Position numbers and translations under genes: made by a program. From the NCBI GenBank assembly GCA_002690875.1, contig NZGH01000042.1:1-64000 (forward strand): a stretch of DNA of 64,000 bases, written 5' to 3'. Each line of letters starts with the position of its first letter. Positions within the stretch are counted from its first letter, which is position 1. The DNA comes from Rickettsiales bacterium. GTDB lineage: Bacteria; Pseudomonadota; Alphaproteobacteria; TMED127. Under the pieces are notes generated by a model. It worked only from the letters and a program-made list of their open reading frames with translations. It had not been told where the DNA came from and did not search any database. This document shows, piece after piece, positions 26,120 through 36,394 of this stretch.

Positions 26120-27196
26120 TCAGGTGATTTTTTTTGCAATTTTAGTTTTTAGTTCCTCAATACCCTCACCACTTAGTGCTGAAACATGCACAGACTGACT
26201 ATTAAATGAATTATGATGTTTGTTCAAATTCTTTATCAAGTCAACTTTATTAATCACCTCTATTATTCTTTGATCATCATTGTAGATACCAATTTCATCT
26301 AATATTTTTATTACTTCATTTCTCTGTTCTAAATAATATTGACTTGATATATCTCTTACATGAAGGATTAAATCTGAATAAATTATCTCATCCAGCGTTG
26401 ACTTGAATGCGTCAATTAGTGTTGTAGGAAGATCACGAATAAAACCCACGGTATCTACAAACACAAAATTCATATTTTTAAAAAAGGACTTTCTTATTGT
26501 CGAATCTAATGAAGCAAAAAGCATGTCTTTGGATAAAACATTTGCTTTCGTTAATTTATTAAATAATGTTGATTTACCAGAGTTTGTGTAACCCACAAGA
26601 GAGATTATTGGTACTTTATTTTTTTTTCTTCTGTATCTTTGGTTATTTCTACTGGAAATGATATTTTTAATTTTTTTTTTTAATCTATTTATTCTTTCTG
26701 TAATTTGCCTTCTATCAGACTCTATTTGTTTTTCCCCAGGCCCGCCCATAAATCCAGCACCACCTCTTTGTCTTTCAAGATGTGTCCACGATCTAACGAG
26801 TCTACTCTTTTGATATTCTAAGCTTGCTAACGTTACACTAAGTTTTCCTTCATTAGATTTAGCTCTTGAACCAAATATTTCTAATATCAAATTTGTCCTG
26901 TCCAAAACCTTACAATTCAGTTCTTTTTCAAGGTTTCTTTGTTGAATAGGAGACAAAGTTGTATTTATAAGTAAAAGATCTACTTTGTAGTTGATAACTT
27001 CTAGTTTAATTTTTCTAATAAAGCCTTTATTTAAGTATGTTTTGGGACTAATTGTATCTAAACCTACTAATAGACTATCAATACAGTTTAAATTAATTGC
27101 TTTAACTAGATTTACAGCTTCTTCTAGAAAGTAATCATTATTTATTCTTTTTTTTTTTAAATATGGATGAATTACCAAAATATCTCTATTATTCAT
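26120..27196 (-). CDS. hflX: GTPase HflX
   Basis: 358 residues. HflX N-terminal domain, the glycine-rich signature GGAGFMGGPGEKQIE, the long helical linker, and the GTPase domain with GYTNSGKSTLFN (P-loop), DTVGFIRDLP and NKVD. It splits stalled or stressed ribosomes. In most alphaproteobacteria hfq sits directly upstream of hflX; here the transaminase gene overlaps its start instead. Confidence 0.95.
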   Translation of the reverse strand: MNNRDILVIHPYLKKKRINNDYFLEEAVNLVKAINLNCIDSLLVGLDTISPKTYLNKGFIRKIKLEVINYKVDLLLINTTLSPIQQRNLEKELNCKVLDRTNLILEIFGSRAKSNEGKLSVTLASLEYQKSRLVRSWTHLERQRGGAGFMGGPGEKQIESDRRQITERINRLKKKIKNIISSRNNQRYRRKKNKVPIISLVGYTNSGKSTLFNKLTKANVLSKDMLFASLDSTIRKSFFKNMNFVFVDTVGFIRDLPTTLIDAFKSTLDEIIYSDLILHVRDISSQYYLEQRNEVIKILDEIGIYNDDQRIIEVINKVDLIKNLNKHHNSFNSQSVHVSALSGEGIEELKTKIAKKIT

Positions 27197-28040
27197 AAAT
27201 TTGCTTATCTAAAAAATTTTCTAGTTTACTCATTAATGTTTTTGTAATTAAACCAACTTTTTTTTTATTAATAATTATGTTATCGACTTTAGTGACAGGA
27301 ATAACACCAAGCGTTGTGCTCGTTAAAAATGCCTCATCACATTTTTTTATATCATTAATATCAAAGGCTTTTTCAATAACTTTTAGTTTATTTTTCAATG
27401 CAATTTCAACAACACAATCTCTTGTTACTCCACCAAGAATAAAATTATTTTTAGGATGCGTGTAAATTTGACTCTTTTTATTTACTATAAATGCATTAGA
27501 AGTAGTTCCCTCAGTTATAAAATTTTTTCTTGATTGCCATACTTCAAAAAAGCCGCTTTCATGACCCTTTTGCTTATCTAACACGTTAGCTAATAAAGAT
27601 ATGGACTTAATATCACAGCGCATCCATCTTTGATCTTTTGTAAGACCAACGTTTACACCTTTTTTAATTTTATCTAAACCTCCTTTTGAAAAAGTAAAGA
27701 TAACTACATTTGGTTTGACATTATTAGGAAAAAGATGATTTCTTCTAGCAGTTCCTCTAGTAATTTGTATGTACAAAAAACCATTATTTATATCATTTAA
27801 TTTCAAAAGATGATTGATAATTATTTTCAATGAGTTTTGATTAGTGAACGGTTTACTAATTTGCAAATCAATTAATGATTTGCTTAATCTATTTAAGTGT
27901 CTATTAAAGTTTAATAGTTTTCCTTTTCGAAAACCAATTACTTCGTAAACTCCATCAGAAAAGTTGAACCCTCTGTCCTCTACAGAAATTTGAGCATCAA
28001 TATTATTTGTATAAAAACCATTGATATAGGAGAAGGACAT
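27189..28040 (-). CDS. dat: D-amino-acid transaminase (class IV)
   Basis: 283 residues from the ATG at 28038-28040. PLP fold-type IV features: YINGFY at the start, EDRGFNFSDGVYEV, the catalytic lysine in CDIKSISLLANV, ITEGTTSNAF and LGGVTRD. The set fits D-alanine aminotransferase better than branched-chain or aminodeoxychorismate enzymes, though these are close. It would interconvert D-alanine and D-glutamate for peptidoglycan. It overlaps trkA by one base and hflX by 8, within the usual ntrX-trkA-dat gene order. Confidence 0.83.
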   Translation of the reverse strand: MSFSYINGFYTNNIDAQISVEDRGFNFSDGVYEVIGFRKGKLLNFNRHLNRLSKSLIDLQISKPFTNQNSLKIIINHLLKLNDINNGFLYIQITRGTARRNHLFPNNVKPNVVIFTFSKGGLDKIKKGVNVGLTKDQRWMRCDIKSISLLANVLDKQKGHESGFFEVWQSRKNFITEGTTSNAFIVNKKSQIYTHPKNNFILGGVTRDCVVEIALKNKLKVIEKAFDINDIKKCDEAFLTSTTLGVIPVTKVDNIIINKKKVGLITKTLMSKLENFLDKQIYE

Positions 28041-29422
28041 CAAAAAAACTCTATATTAACCTCAGAATACTTTTCAATATCTTTTATTGATGCAGGAATG
28101 GAAAAGATTATTAACTTATCCTTAACTTGAAGTATAGTGTTTTCGTCAGTCAATATTAGTTCGTTATTTCTAACAACACCACCAATAACAACACCCTTGG
28201 GCATTGTAAGATCTGATATTTTTTTATCAGAAAATTTTGTTGTGGGAAGAATTTCAATTTCCATTATTTCACCACGATCATTTCCAAAGTCATGCACTTC
28301 TTTAACTTTACCTCTCCTAACGTATTGAAGAATTGCCGAAGTTGTAATATTACCAGGGTTTATCAAAACATCTAAGGTTAATTTTTTGGATAATCTTCTA
28401 TAATTTTCATTACTGACAATTGCCATTGATCTTTTACAACCAAGATCTTTTGCTAGTAAAGATGAAAAGATATTTGTCTCGTCATCATCTGTAACAGAAA
28501 TAATTGCCTCTGCACCTGAAACTCCCGCTTCTTTTAGAATTGCAGTATCCAAAGCATCACCATATAAAATAGTATTTTGATTTGAAAGTTTAGATGAAAC
28601 TAATTTGCTTTTTTCAAGATTATTGTCAATAATCTTACAGCTAATTTCAGGATAGTCCTTTTCTATGATCTTAATAACATTAAATCCAACATTTCCTGCT
28701 CCTACAATTACAACTTTTCTATTTTCTTGAGACTTAATACCAAAAACCCTTAATGCTCTCAATAAATCTTTATTTTTAATACATATATAAATATCATCTC
28801 CAGGATAAATTTCTACTTTACCAGTTGGAATGATAATTTCATTATCTCTGAATATAGACAAAATTTTAACCTCTAATCCCGAGAAAATCCCTGGTAACAT
28901 TCTTAATGGAGTATTTACTATAGGGCAAGATTCTTCAATAGACATCCCAATTATTCTTGCTACCTTATCACCTAAATAAAAAGAATCGAATGCACCAGGA
29001 GTATTTAGTTGTCTAATTATTGCTTTAGCCACCTCTAGTTCTGGAGAGATTATTGCATCTAAATCAATTTTATTTTTGACAAAAAGATTATCGTAATATT
29101 TTGGGTTTAAAAAACCTGATTCCTTAATTCTTGCAACTTTAATGGGTATATTAAATATAAAATTAGCTAATTGACAACACAGAATATTTGATTCATCTTT
29201 CTCAGAAACTGCAATAATTATATCCGCTTCATTAGCTCCAGCTTTTTCTAATATTTCAGGAAGGATTATTTTACCACAAATACTTTTAAGATCTAAAGTT
29301 TTATTCAAAGATCTTAAACGGGATTCAGAATCATCTATTATAGTAACATCATTATCCTCGTAAACAAGTTGCTTAGCAATATTAGCCCCAACTTCACCAG
29401 CACCACAAACAATAATTTTCAT
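28040..29422 (-). CDS. trkA: Trk potassium-transport NAD-binding protein TrkA
   Basis: 460 residues with two tandem units, each a nucleotide-binding domain (KIIVCGAGEVGANIAK at the N terminus; VVIVGAGNVGFNVIK at about 235) followed by a TrkA-C domain. It is the cytoplasmic gating subunit of the TrkH/TrkG potassium channel; no trkH gene is in the window. It lies 6 bases downstream of ntrX, the common alphaproteobacterial arrangement. Confidence 0.95.
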   Translation of the reverse strand: MKIIVCGAGEVGANIAKQLVYEDNDVTIIDDSESRLRSLNKTLDLKSICGKIILPEILEKAGANEADIIIAVSEKDESNILCCQLANFIFNIPIKVARIKESGFLNPKYYDNLFVKNKIDLDAIISPELEVAKAIIRQLNTPGAFDSFYLGDKVARIIGMSIEESCPIVNTPLRMLPGIFSGLEVKILSIFRDNEIIIPTGKVEIYPGDDIYICIKNKDLLRALRVFGIKSQENRKVVIVGAGNVGFNVIKIIEKDYPEISCKIIDNNLEKSKLVSSKLSNQNTILYGDALDTAILKEAGVSGAEAIISVTDDDETNIFSSLLAKDLGCKRSMAIVSNENYRRLSKKLTLDVLINPGNITTSAILQYVRRGKVKEVHDFGNDRGEIMEIEILPTTKFSDKKISDLTMPKGVVIGGVVRNNELILTDENTILQVKDKLIIFSIPASIKDIEKYSEVNIEFF

Positions 29423-29428
29423 AAAATG

Positions 29429-30808
29429 TTAACTACCTGAATTAATTTTTAGTGACTTTAATTTTCTATAAAGTGCAGTTCTTTCCATTCCAATTTTCTG
29501 AGAAACTTGTGATATATTATTATTATATTTTCTTAAATTATAGCTTAAATAATTTTTTTCAAAAGACTCTCGAGCTTGTTTTATATCAGAATCCAAGTAA
29601 TCAATGTTATGATTGTTTTCTACTTTTTCTTTTTCATTTAAAAAGCCAGTTAGTAAATTAATAATTTTTTCTTTTGTTATTTTCTCATTTTTGTCCTCTG
29701 ATAACATAAAAACACTCCACTCAATAAATTTTTTCAACTGTGCAATACTATTAAAACATACTAATTCAGAAAAAAATAGAATAGCATCATTTGAAACGTT
29801 TTCTATATTCATTTTATGAAAATCTAATGATGAGTTAAGAAATTCAGTTACAAGACCATTTATGTCTTCGATTCTTTGTTTTATTGAAGGTACCATAATT
29901 TCGAAAAAATTAATTTTATTCAAAAGATCAGATCTAAAAGTATTACATTTTCTTAATTCATTTAACAGCATTTTTGAAGAAGAAATGATTCGTAAATCAA
30001 TTTTATTAGAGCTGAGACCTCCTACTCTATAATATTTTTTTTCTTCTAAAACTCTTAAAAATTTGCCTTGAACTTTTGAATTCATTTTATCAATATTTTT
30101 AATAAATAATGAACCTCCGTTAACTTCTTCTAGAATACCTAAAGATTTTATTATACCTTTTTCTTCACTTCCAAATAATTTTTCTTCTGTTTCAACTTTA
30201 TTAAAATCAGAAAAGTCTATTACTTTTAATCTTTTATTATTTCTATTTGATTCAAGGTGAATTTTTCTAGCCAAAAACTCCCTTCCACTTCCATTTAATC
30301 CACTGAGTAAAATTGAAGAGTCTGTTTTTGAAATTTTATTTAGAGAATGTAATACTTTCTTTGATGCTTCAGAGTTTGCAATATAATTATCATTTTTTGA
30401 TACATATAAATTATTAATCTTATTTTTTAAGTCATAATTCTCTAATGCTTTTGTAACTTTAAAAATCAATAACTCACCGTCAAGGGGTTTTTCAATAAAA
30501 TCGTAAGCTCCTTTTTTAATTGAATTAACTGCTGTTTCAATATTACCGTGCCCACTTATCATAATTATTGGAACTGTTTCATTAAGCTCCTTAATTTGTT
30601 CAAGAGTTTGGAATCCATCAAACTTTGAATCATTTAACCAAATATCAAGAATTACAAGTGAGTATGAATTTTTTCTGAACTCCTTTATTCCTTCTTCAGA
30701 AGAGATACAATATTTAGTGTTAAATCCTCTGTCGTTTAACAAGCCCGACAACTGATCACAAATATCTACTTCGTCATCAATAATAAGTATTTTCCCTTCA
30801 ATATTCAT
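29429..30808 (-). CDS. ntrX: Response regulator NtrX with degenerate sigma-54 AAA+ domain
   Basis: 459 residues. Receiver domain with phosphoacceptor D55 (VILDIWLND), central AAA+ domain, and Fis-type helix-turn-helix at the C terminus (NNISQVSQKIGMERTALYRKL). The central domain is degenerate: the P-loop reads GLNGSGRE (lysine to R176), the GAFTGA sigma-54 loop is replaced by GIIKS (about 218-222), and the Walker B region is GGSLFIKNI. It therefore should not hydrolyse ATP or activate sigma-54, and probably acts as a DNA-binding repressor or sigma-70 regulator. Paired with NtrY. Confidence 0.92.
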   Translation of the reverse strand: MNIEGKILIIDDEVDICDQLSGLLNDRGFNTKYCISSEEGIKEFRKNSYSLVILDIWLNDSKFDGFQTLEQIKELNETVPIIMISGHGNIETAVNSIKKGAYDFIEKPLDGELLIFKVTKALENYDLKNKINNLYVSKNDNYIANSEASKKVLHSLNKISKTDSSILLSGLNGSGREFLARKIHLESNRNNKRLKVIDFSDFNKVETEEKLFGSEEKGIIKSLGILEEVNGGSLFIKNIDKMNSKVQGKFLRVLEEKKYYRVGGLSSNKIDLRIISSSKMLLNELRKCNTFRSDLLNKINFFEIMVPSIKQRIEDINGLVTEFLNSSLDFHKMNIENVSNDAILFFSELVCFNSIAQLKKFIEWSVFMLSEDKNEKITKEKIINLLTGFLNEKEKVENNHNIDYLDSDIKQARESFEKNYLSYNLRKYNNNISQVSQKIGMERTALYRKLKSLKINSGS

Positions 30809-32938
30809 TTATTTCATTTTTACAAAAAGCTTGATTCTCACCATTGCACCTCCAAGCGATACGCTATCAAGGAGTTCAATTTGACCATTGTGATCTTCAA
30901 CAATTTTTTTACAAATAGCTAAACCTAATCCAGTACCATTAATCTTTTTTGTCATATAAGGTTCAAAAAAATTCTCTCTATTGCTTTCTTCAAAGCCTTC
31001 TCCATTATCCTCAATGTCAATAATAACAAACTTTCCTTTTTTATTTAAACTTACTAATACTTCTTTATTTTTTTTTGTATATGATTCAACTGAATTTTTT
31101 AGAATATTCATTAATAATCTGCTAATTTGATCATAATCACACAAAATTTCTATTTTTTTTTTATTTGAATTAAACTTAAAGTTTACATTATTATTAGCTA
31201 TTTTTTGAGTATTTATTTGAGTCTCTATTAAGTTATTTAATTTAATTAGTTCAAAATTACCCTCAGGCATTCTTGCAAAATTTGAAAATTCAGAAACTAA
31301 TTTTTCAATATTTCTTACTTGTCTAATAATTGTATCTGTACAATTTTTCAAGGATGAAGAGTTGTTCAAGCTTTTTTCTTTGAAAGAATGACTTATTCTT
31401 TGAGCTGACAGTTTTATTGGTGTAAGCGGATTTTTTATTTCATGAGCCATATATCTAGCAACATTAGACCAAGCCGCACTTTTTTGTGCTGATACAAGTT
31501 CAGTTATGTCATTTATACTAAGAATCATACCCTTAAATTGTTTTTTTTCAAAAACTCTAGAGAGCTTAAAATTTAATATCTTTATTTTTTTCTGTGAAAT
31601 ATATTTGAGCTGAATTTCATTTAAAAGCGTATCGTCTTCCTTAAATTTTCCAATGAATTGTGATATTTGTGAGTTTTTTTTAAGAAAATCATCTTTAAAA
31701 TTCTTTCCAAATATTTCTTGAGATTTTTTATTATATAATAACACTTTGTCATTTGTATCAAGATATATTATGCCATTACTTACTTCATTAATAACTTTTT
31801 CAGTAAACTTTCTTCTTAAATTTATCGTTTCTTTTGCTTTAATTAATTTATTTTTTTGAATTGCTAAAGAATCAAGTATTTGATTAAGTAATTTAGATAA
31901 GAAATTGAATTCATTTTTTTCCTCTATTATAGTGATTCTTGATTTAAAATTGTCATTAATTATTTTCTGAGAATCAAGAATGATACTCATTATTGGGTTC
32001 AGAATTTTATTAGAAAACCTTAAGCCAAACCATGTTGATAATAAAATCATAAGGAAATTTATAGCAAGAAAAAGTTTATTAAACTGAAATTGAAAATTAT
32101 TTAATCTTTGAGTAATGTTTACGTACTCATCAGCTGTCTTATTAACCGACTCAACTCTACCTAGAACATTTGCATCTACACTTTTACCAATATAGAGATA
32201 TGTTGGTATTGCTCGTTGAAGTCTAATCAACGCTCTCACTTTGGTCTGATCAGAATTTGGAAATATTGCAATTTCACCATCATCAGCAATAAGAAATGTC
32301 CAAAGTGGTGGCCTGTTCTCAGATTCAACTAAAAAATTCCCAACCTTAGCTAATAATTGACCTGAGCTCTCAAAAATTACAGCTTCATCTAAATTTCTAA
32401 CCTCTAAAAAGTAACTCAAGTACTCTGTAATTCTTATTTTATCACTAAAATAAAAAATTTGCTCATTTGTAAATTCTTCATTTATAAAAAGAATGTCATT
32501 TCTAATATTTTTTTTATGTTCATTAAAATATGATTCAGATATTTGTTTTGATTCGTAAATAACTTTTTCTAGTTTTTCATTAAACCAAATTTTAACACCC
32601 TGATCAAAAAAGATCAGAGAAAATAGTGTTATTAAGGTAGTTGGTATAAAGCTTATAATTATAAAGAGAGAGGTAAATTGAACTCTAAACTTAGACTTAA
32701 ATTGCTTTTCTTTAAATATTTTAAAAATTTTATTGATAGAAATTAAAATTAGTCCAATTATCAATAAATAATTGGCTGAAATTAAATTGGATATTTCCTG
32801 AACTTGCTCTAAATTAGAAAAATTTCCAGATAGTGACAAAAAAATTGTAAAACTTAAAATTAAAGAGGCAACAAAAATGAAAAAAAATATGAAGTTTTGA
32901 AAGCTTGAGCCAACTTTTTTTTTTAAATTCAATAACAT
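30809..32938 (-). CDS. ntrY: Sensor histidine kinase NtrY
   Basis: 709 residues. Membrane segments near 16-40, 48-64 and 85-110, a periplasmic loop, another segment near 290, then HAMP, PAS and histidine kinase domains. The phosphorylated histidine is in MAHEIKNPLTPIKLSAQRI; N, G1 and G2 boxes are NILKNSVES, DIEDNGEGF and GTGLGL. Partner of NtrX in nitrogen and redox or envelope control. Starts 1 base from the ntrC stop (overlap), so ntrB-ntrC-ntrY-ntrX-trkA are probably one transcription unit. Confidence 0.95.
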   Translation of the reverse strand: MLLNLKKKVGSSFQNFIFFFIFVASLILSFTIFLSLSGNFSNLEQVQEISNLISANYLLIIGLILISINKIFKIFKEKQFKSKFRVQFTSLFIIISFIPTTLITLFSLIFFDQGVKIWFNEKLEKVIYESKQISESYFNEHKKNIRNDILFINEEFTNEQIFYFSDKIRITEYLSYFLEVRNLDEAVIFESSGQLLAKVGNFLVESENRPPLWTFLIADDGEIAIFPNSDQTKVRALIRLQRAIPTYLYIGKSVDANVLGRVESVNKTADEYVNITQRLNNFQFQFNKLFLAINFLMILLSTWFGLRFSNKILNPIMSIILDSQKIINDNFKSRITIIEEKNEFNFLSKLLNQILDSLAIQKNKLIKAKETINLRRKFTEKVINEVSNGIIYLDTNDKVLLYNKKSQEIFGKNFKDDFLKKNSQISQFIGKFKEDDTLLNEIQLKYISQKKIKILNFKLSRVFEKKQFKGMILSINDITELVSAQKSAAWSNVARYMAHEIKNPLTPIKLSAQRISHSFKEKSLNNSSSLKNCTDTIIRQVRNIEKLVSEFSNFARMPEGNFELIKLNNLIETQINTQKIANNNVNFKFNSNKKKIEILCDYDQISRLLMNILKNSVESYTKKNKEVLVSLNKKGKFVIIDIEDNGEGFEESNRENFFEPYMTKKINGTGLGLAICKKIVEDHNGQIELLDSVSLGGAMVRIKLFVKMK

Positions 32939-34377
32939 TATTGCTTTGCAAATTTAGTGGATATTTTATATTTCTGAATTTTGGATCTTAATGTATTTCT
33001 ATTTATACCCAAAAGTTTTGAAGATTTAATTTGATTCCCTAAATAATATTGCAAAGTCTTTGAAATTAATTGTTTCTCTATTTCAGAAATAAATTTGTCA
33101 AATAACTGAATTTCTGTTTCATTATCTAAAGTTTCAAATAATTTATCTAGGAATTCTTGTAAAAAAACATTTAAGGATCTGTAGGATTTTACATTACTGT
33201 CTTCTAATTTATAATTTTCATCCGAAATAGGTTTTTCTTGTTTATCTAAATATTCTAACAAAATTTCTGGTGTTATTATTTTCTCAATTGATAAAGCACA
33301 CACCCTTTTAAATAAATTTTCAAGTTCTCTTATATTTCCAGGCCAATTATGATTCTTAAGAAATTCAAGTGCACCGTTATCTAGTGACTTATCATTATTA
33401 GAAAAACTTGCTAAAAAATTTTTTGCTATATCAATTATATCATTTTCTCTTTCTCTTAGAGGAGGTAAATCAATATTAATTACATTAAGTCTATAATATA
33501 AATCCTGTCTAAACAGATTTTGATCTATAGAATTAAGCAAATTTTTGTTTGTAGCTGAAATTATTCTAACGTTAGTTTTAATTACTTCTCTTCCACCAAC
33601 TCTTGAAAATTCTCCAAACTGCAATACTCTGAGTAACCTGGCTTGAACATCAATTGGCATATCTCCTATTTCATCTAAGAAAAGAGTTCCTCCATTTGCT
33701 TTTTCAAAAAAACCTAAAGTTCTTTTTTCAGCGCCAGTAAATGCCCCTTTTTCATATCCAAAAAGTTCACTTTCAATTAAGTCTTTTGGTAAGGAAGCCA
33801 TATTTATCGGAATAAAAGGAGAATGGGAACGAGAACTATAATCATGTATAACCTTTGCAACAAGCTCCTTTCCAGAGCCTGATTCTCCAGTGATTAAGAC
33901 GGTATAGTTTGTTTTTGTTATTTTAGCTATATTCTTAAAAACACTTTGCATTACTGATGAAGTTCCTATTATAGGAAGCTTTTCATCTATTATTAGTTCA
34001 TTGTGAATTATCATCTGATTTTTTAAACATCTATCAACGGTAATAGTAAGGTCATTCAAATCTAATGGCTTTGGTAAATAATCAACTACATCAAGTTGAT
34101 TAGCTTTAATTGCCGTTAAAAGATTATTTTTTGCGCTAATTATTATAAAGGATTGAGAATTATCTTTTAACTTAACTTTTTTGACTAACTCCAACCCATC
34201 CCCATCAGGTAAGACAACGTCACAAATAATTAAATCATACTTATTTTTCTCAATATCAACCCATGCTTCAGAAATTGTCGAAACACCATTGATATTAGTT
34301 TTAGAGTTTTTTAATGCCTTTTCAATCACTCGTCTTAGAGAAAAATCATCATCAATAATTAAAATATTTTTACTCAT
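32938..34377 (-). CDS. ntrC: Nitrogen regulator NtrC
   Basis: 479 residues. Receiver domain with D53 ([12 protein letters not shown]), an intact sigma-54 activator domain ([10 protein letters not shown]-loop, [24 protein letters not shown]), and a Fis-type DNA-binding C terminus ([13 protein letters not shown]). All ATPase and sigma-54 contact motifs are present, in contrast to its neighbour NtrX. It activates nitrogen-assimilation promoters when phosphorylated by NtrB. Confidence 0.95.
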   Translation of the reverse strand: MSKNILIIDDDFSLRRVIEKALKNSKTNINGVSTISEAWVDIEKNKYDLIICDVVLPDGDGLELVKKVKLKDNSQSFIIISAKNNLLTAIKANQLDVVDYLPKPLDLNDLTITVDRCLKNQMIIHNELIIDEKLPIIGTSSVMQSVFKNIAKITKTNYTVLITGESGSGKELVAKVIHDYSSRSHSPFIPINMASLPKDLIESELFGYEKGAFTGAEKRTLGFFEKANGGTLFLDEIGDMPIDVQARLLRVLQFGEFSRVGGREVIKTNVRIISATNKNLLNSIDQNLFRQDLYYRLNVINIDLPPLRERENDIIDIAKNFLASFSNNDKSLDNGALEFLKNHNWPGNIRELENLFKRVCALSIEKIITPEILLEYLDKQEKPISDENYKLEDSNVKSYRSLNVFLQEFLDKLFETLDNETEIQLFDKFISEIEKQLISKTLQYYLGNQIKSSKLLGINRNTLRSKIQKYKISTKFAKQ

Positions 34378-34385
34378 ATTATAAA

Positions 34386-35438
34386 CTACAATGGTAATTT
34401 AATTCTAAATGATGTGAGATTATCCATGCAATCAACTGATATTTCTCCCTCATGTAGATTAATGATTCTTTTTACCAAATACAAACCTATTCCTGAACCC
34501 CTTTTTTTTGTTGAGAAAAAAGGTAAAAAAATTTTACTTAATTTATTTTTATTTATTCCTGAACCATTATCCTCAATTTTAATCAACATGTAATTTTTTT
34601 TTTGACTTTCTTTGATACTAGGAATTTTAATAGTTTCACCGTAAATAAATTTGGTCGATAATTTTATAAATGATTTATCTGAAAAATTTGATGCTTCAAA
34701 AGCATTATTTAATAAATTTTCAAAAACTTGTATTAGCAAACTTTTATCTATAAATATTTTTGGTAAAGAAGGATCAAATTCTTCAAATATTTTTATTTGT
34801 TTATTTTGATTTTTTATTCTAAATGTACTGTATCTTAAAATTTCATGAATATTCTCTGCGCTTTTATTTTTAAGAACAAGTTTACTTGATATTTTAGAAA
34901 TTGAATTAATAATCTTACTAATTCTGGTACATTCATTATTTATTATTCCTAATAATTCTGAGTCATAAGCTTTTGATTTCTCTACTATCTGAGAAGCCAT
35001 CTTTATTGAGCTCAGTGGATTTGTAATCTCATGTACAAATATTGAAAAAAAATGTTCATATGCACTATAATCATCAAGTATTTCATTATTAAATGTTTTG
35101 TTTTCCTTTTTAAAAATAATTAGCATATTTTTATTTTTGTTTTCCGTTACTATACAAATAACTGAATACTTTGAATTATCTTTGATAATCGCCTCTCTGA
35201 TAAAATAAACCCCTATTTTTTTTGAAATTTCATTTAAATTACTAAGAAAAAATAAATCATCGTGAAATAACTCATTTAAGTGAGTATTTTTAATTACTGA
35301 AAAACTTTTTTTAAAAAAATATTGGAACTCTTGATTTACATAATAAATCTCAGATGTTTTTTTATTAATTATAGCAAGAGGATCAGGAATTAAATCAAAA
35401 AAATCTCTGAGGTAATCATGGTCATTTTCATGTTTCAT
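34386..35438 (-). CDS. ntrB: Nitrogen-sensing histidine kinase NtrB
   Basis: 350 residues, soluble. PAS domain (about 10-120), the phosphorylated histidine in VHEITNPLSSIKMASQI, then N (LLNNAFEAS), G1 (IEDNGSGINK) and G2 (GSGIGLYL) boxes. It phosphorylates NtrC under nitrogen limitation, normally under PII control. Placed directly between dusB and ntrC, the standard order. Confidence 0.93.
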   Translation of the reverse strand: MKHENDHDYLRDFFDLIPDPLAIINKKTSEIYYVNQEFQYFFKKSFSVIKNTHLNELFHDDLFFLSNLNEISKKIGVYFIREAIIKDNSKYSVICIVTENKNKNMLIIFKKENKTFNNEILDDYSAYEHFFSIFVHEITNPLSSIKMASQIVEKSKAYDSELLGIINNECTRISKIINSISKISSKLVLKNKSAENIHEILRYSTFRIKNQNKQIKIFEEFDPSLPKIFIDKSLLIQVFENLLNNAFEASNFSDKSFIKLSTKFIYGETIKIPSIKESQKKNYMLIKIEDNGSGINKNKLSKIFLPFFSTKKRGSGIGLYLVKRIINLHEGEISVDCMDNLTSFRIKLPL

Positions 35439-35443
35439 ATTGA

Positions 35444-36391
35444 TTAAAAAAAATCTTTAATTAATGACTTAATTTGAGACTTATCCAGACAATTATTTAT
35501 TTTACATCTAAATTCATTAGAATTTTTTAAAGATTTAGAATACCAGCCTAAGTGTTTTCTAAATGATTTTACTCCAACATCTTCTCCATAATGACTCAAT
35601 GAATTTGAAAAATGTTCTAAAATTATATCTTTTTTAGCAGAATTCAAAATTTTATGACTCGCATTGGTTGAAAAATTTTCTAATATTTCTTTAAAAATCC
35701 ATGGTCTTCCATACGATCCTCGGCCAATCATCACTCCATCCGCACAAGATAAACTTTGTGCTTTTTTAAACTCATCTATGTTTGTTATATCACCGTTTAC
35801 AATGACAGGAATTTTTACAGCTTTTTTTACATTTTTAATAAATTCCCAATCTGATTTTCCTCTAAACATTTGACATCTAGTTCTTCCATGAATAGTAATC
35901 AATTTTATACCTGCGTTTTCAGCCATAACAGCAAGTTTTGGAGCATTTTGATTTTTATTATCCCAACCTTTTCTCATTTTTAATGTTGCTGGAATGTCAA
36001 CGGAATTAACGACAGACTCAATTATTGATAATGCCAAAAGCTCATCCTTCATAAGAGCAGAACCCGCATAACCATTTACTACTTTTTTAACTGGACAACC
36101 CATGTTTATATCAATTATATCAGCACCAAAATCTTCACACATTTTTGCAGCTTCTCCCATTACTTTAGGGTCACAACCTGCAATTTGAATTGCATAAAGA
36201 TCATTTGAATCTTTCTTTATCATTTTTAATGTTTTACGATTTTTTTCAATTAAAGCTCTACTAGCTATCATTTCTGAAAAAACTAATCCTGGTTCAAATT
36301 TTTTTACAATCTCTCTGTAAGGATAATCAGATACGCCTGACATTGGAGCCAGAAAAACTGAATTTTTTAATTTTAATTTTCCTATAAACAT
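35444..36391 (-). CDS. dusB: tRNA-dihydrouridine synthase DusB
   Basis: 315 residues, FMN-dependent TIM barrel. Motifs: LAPMSGVSDYPYREI, DINMGCPVKKVV with the catalytic cysteine, LKMRKGWDN, IHGRTRCQMF and GVMIGRGSYGRPW. Formerly nifR3, and regularly found just upstream of ntrB as here. Confidence 0.95.
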   Translation of the reverse strand: MFIGKLKLKNSVFLAPMSGVSDYPYREIVKKFEPGLVFSEMIASRALIEKNRKTLKMIKKDSNDLYAIQIAGCDPKVMGEAAKMCEDFGADIIDINMGCPVKKVVNGYAGSALMKDELLALSIIESVVNSVDIPATLKMRKGWDNKNQNAPKLAVMAENAGIKLITIHGRTRCQMFRGKSDWEFIKNVKKAVKIPVIVNGDITNIDEFKKAQSLSCADGVMIGRGSYGRPWIFKEILENFSTNASHKILNSAKKDIILEHFSNSLSHYGEDVGVKSFRKHLGWYSKSLKNSNEFRCKINNCLDKSQIKSLIKDFF

Positions 36392-36394
36392 AAA

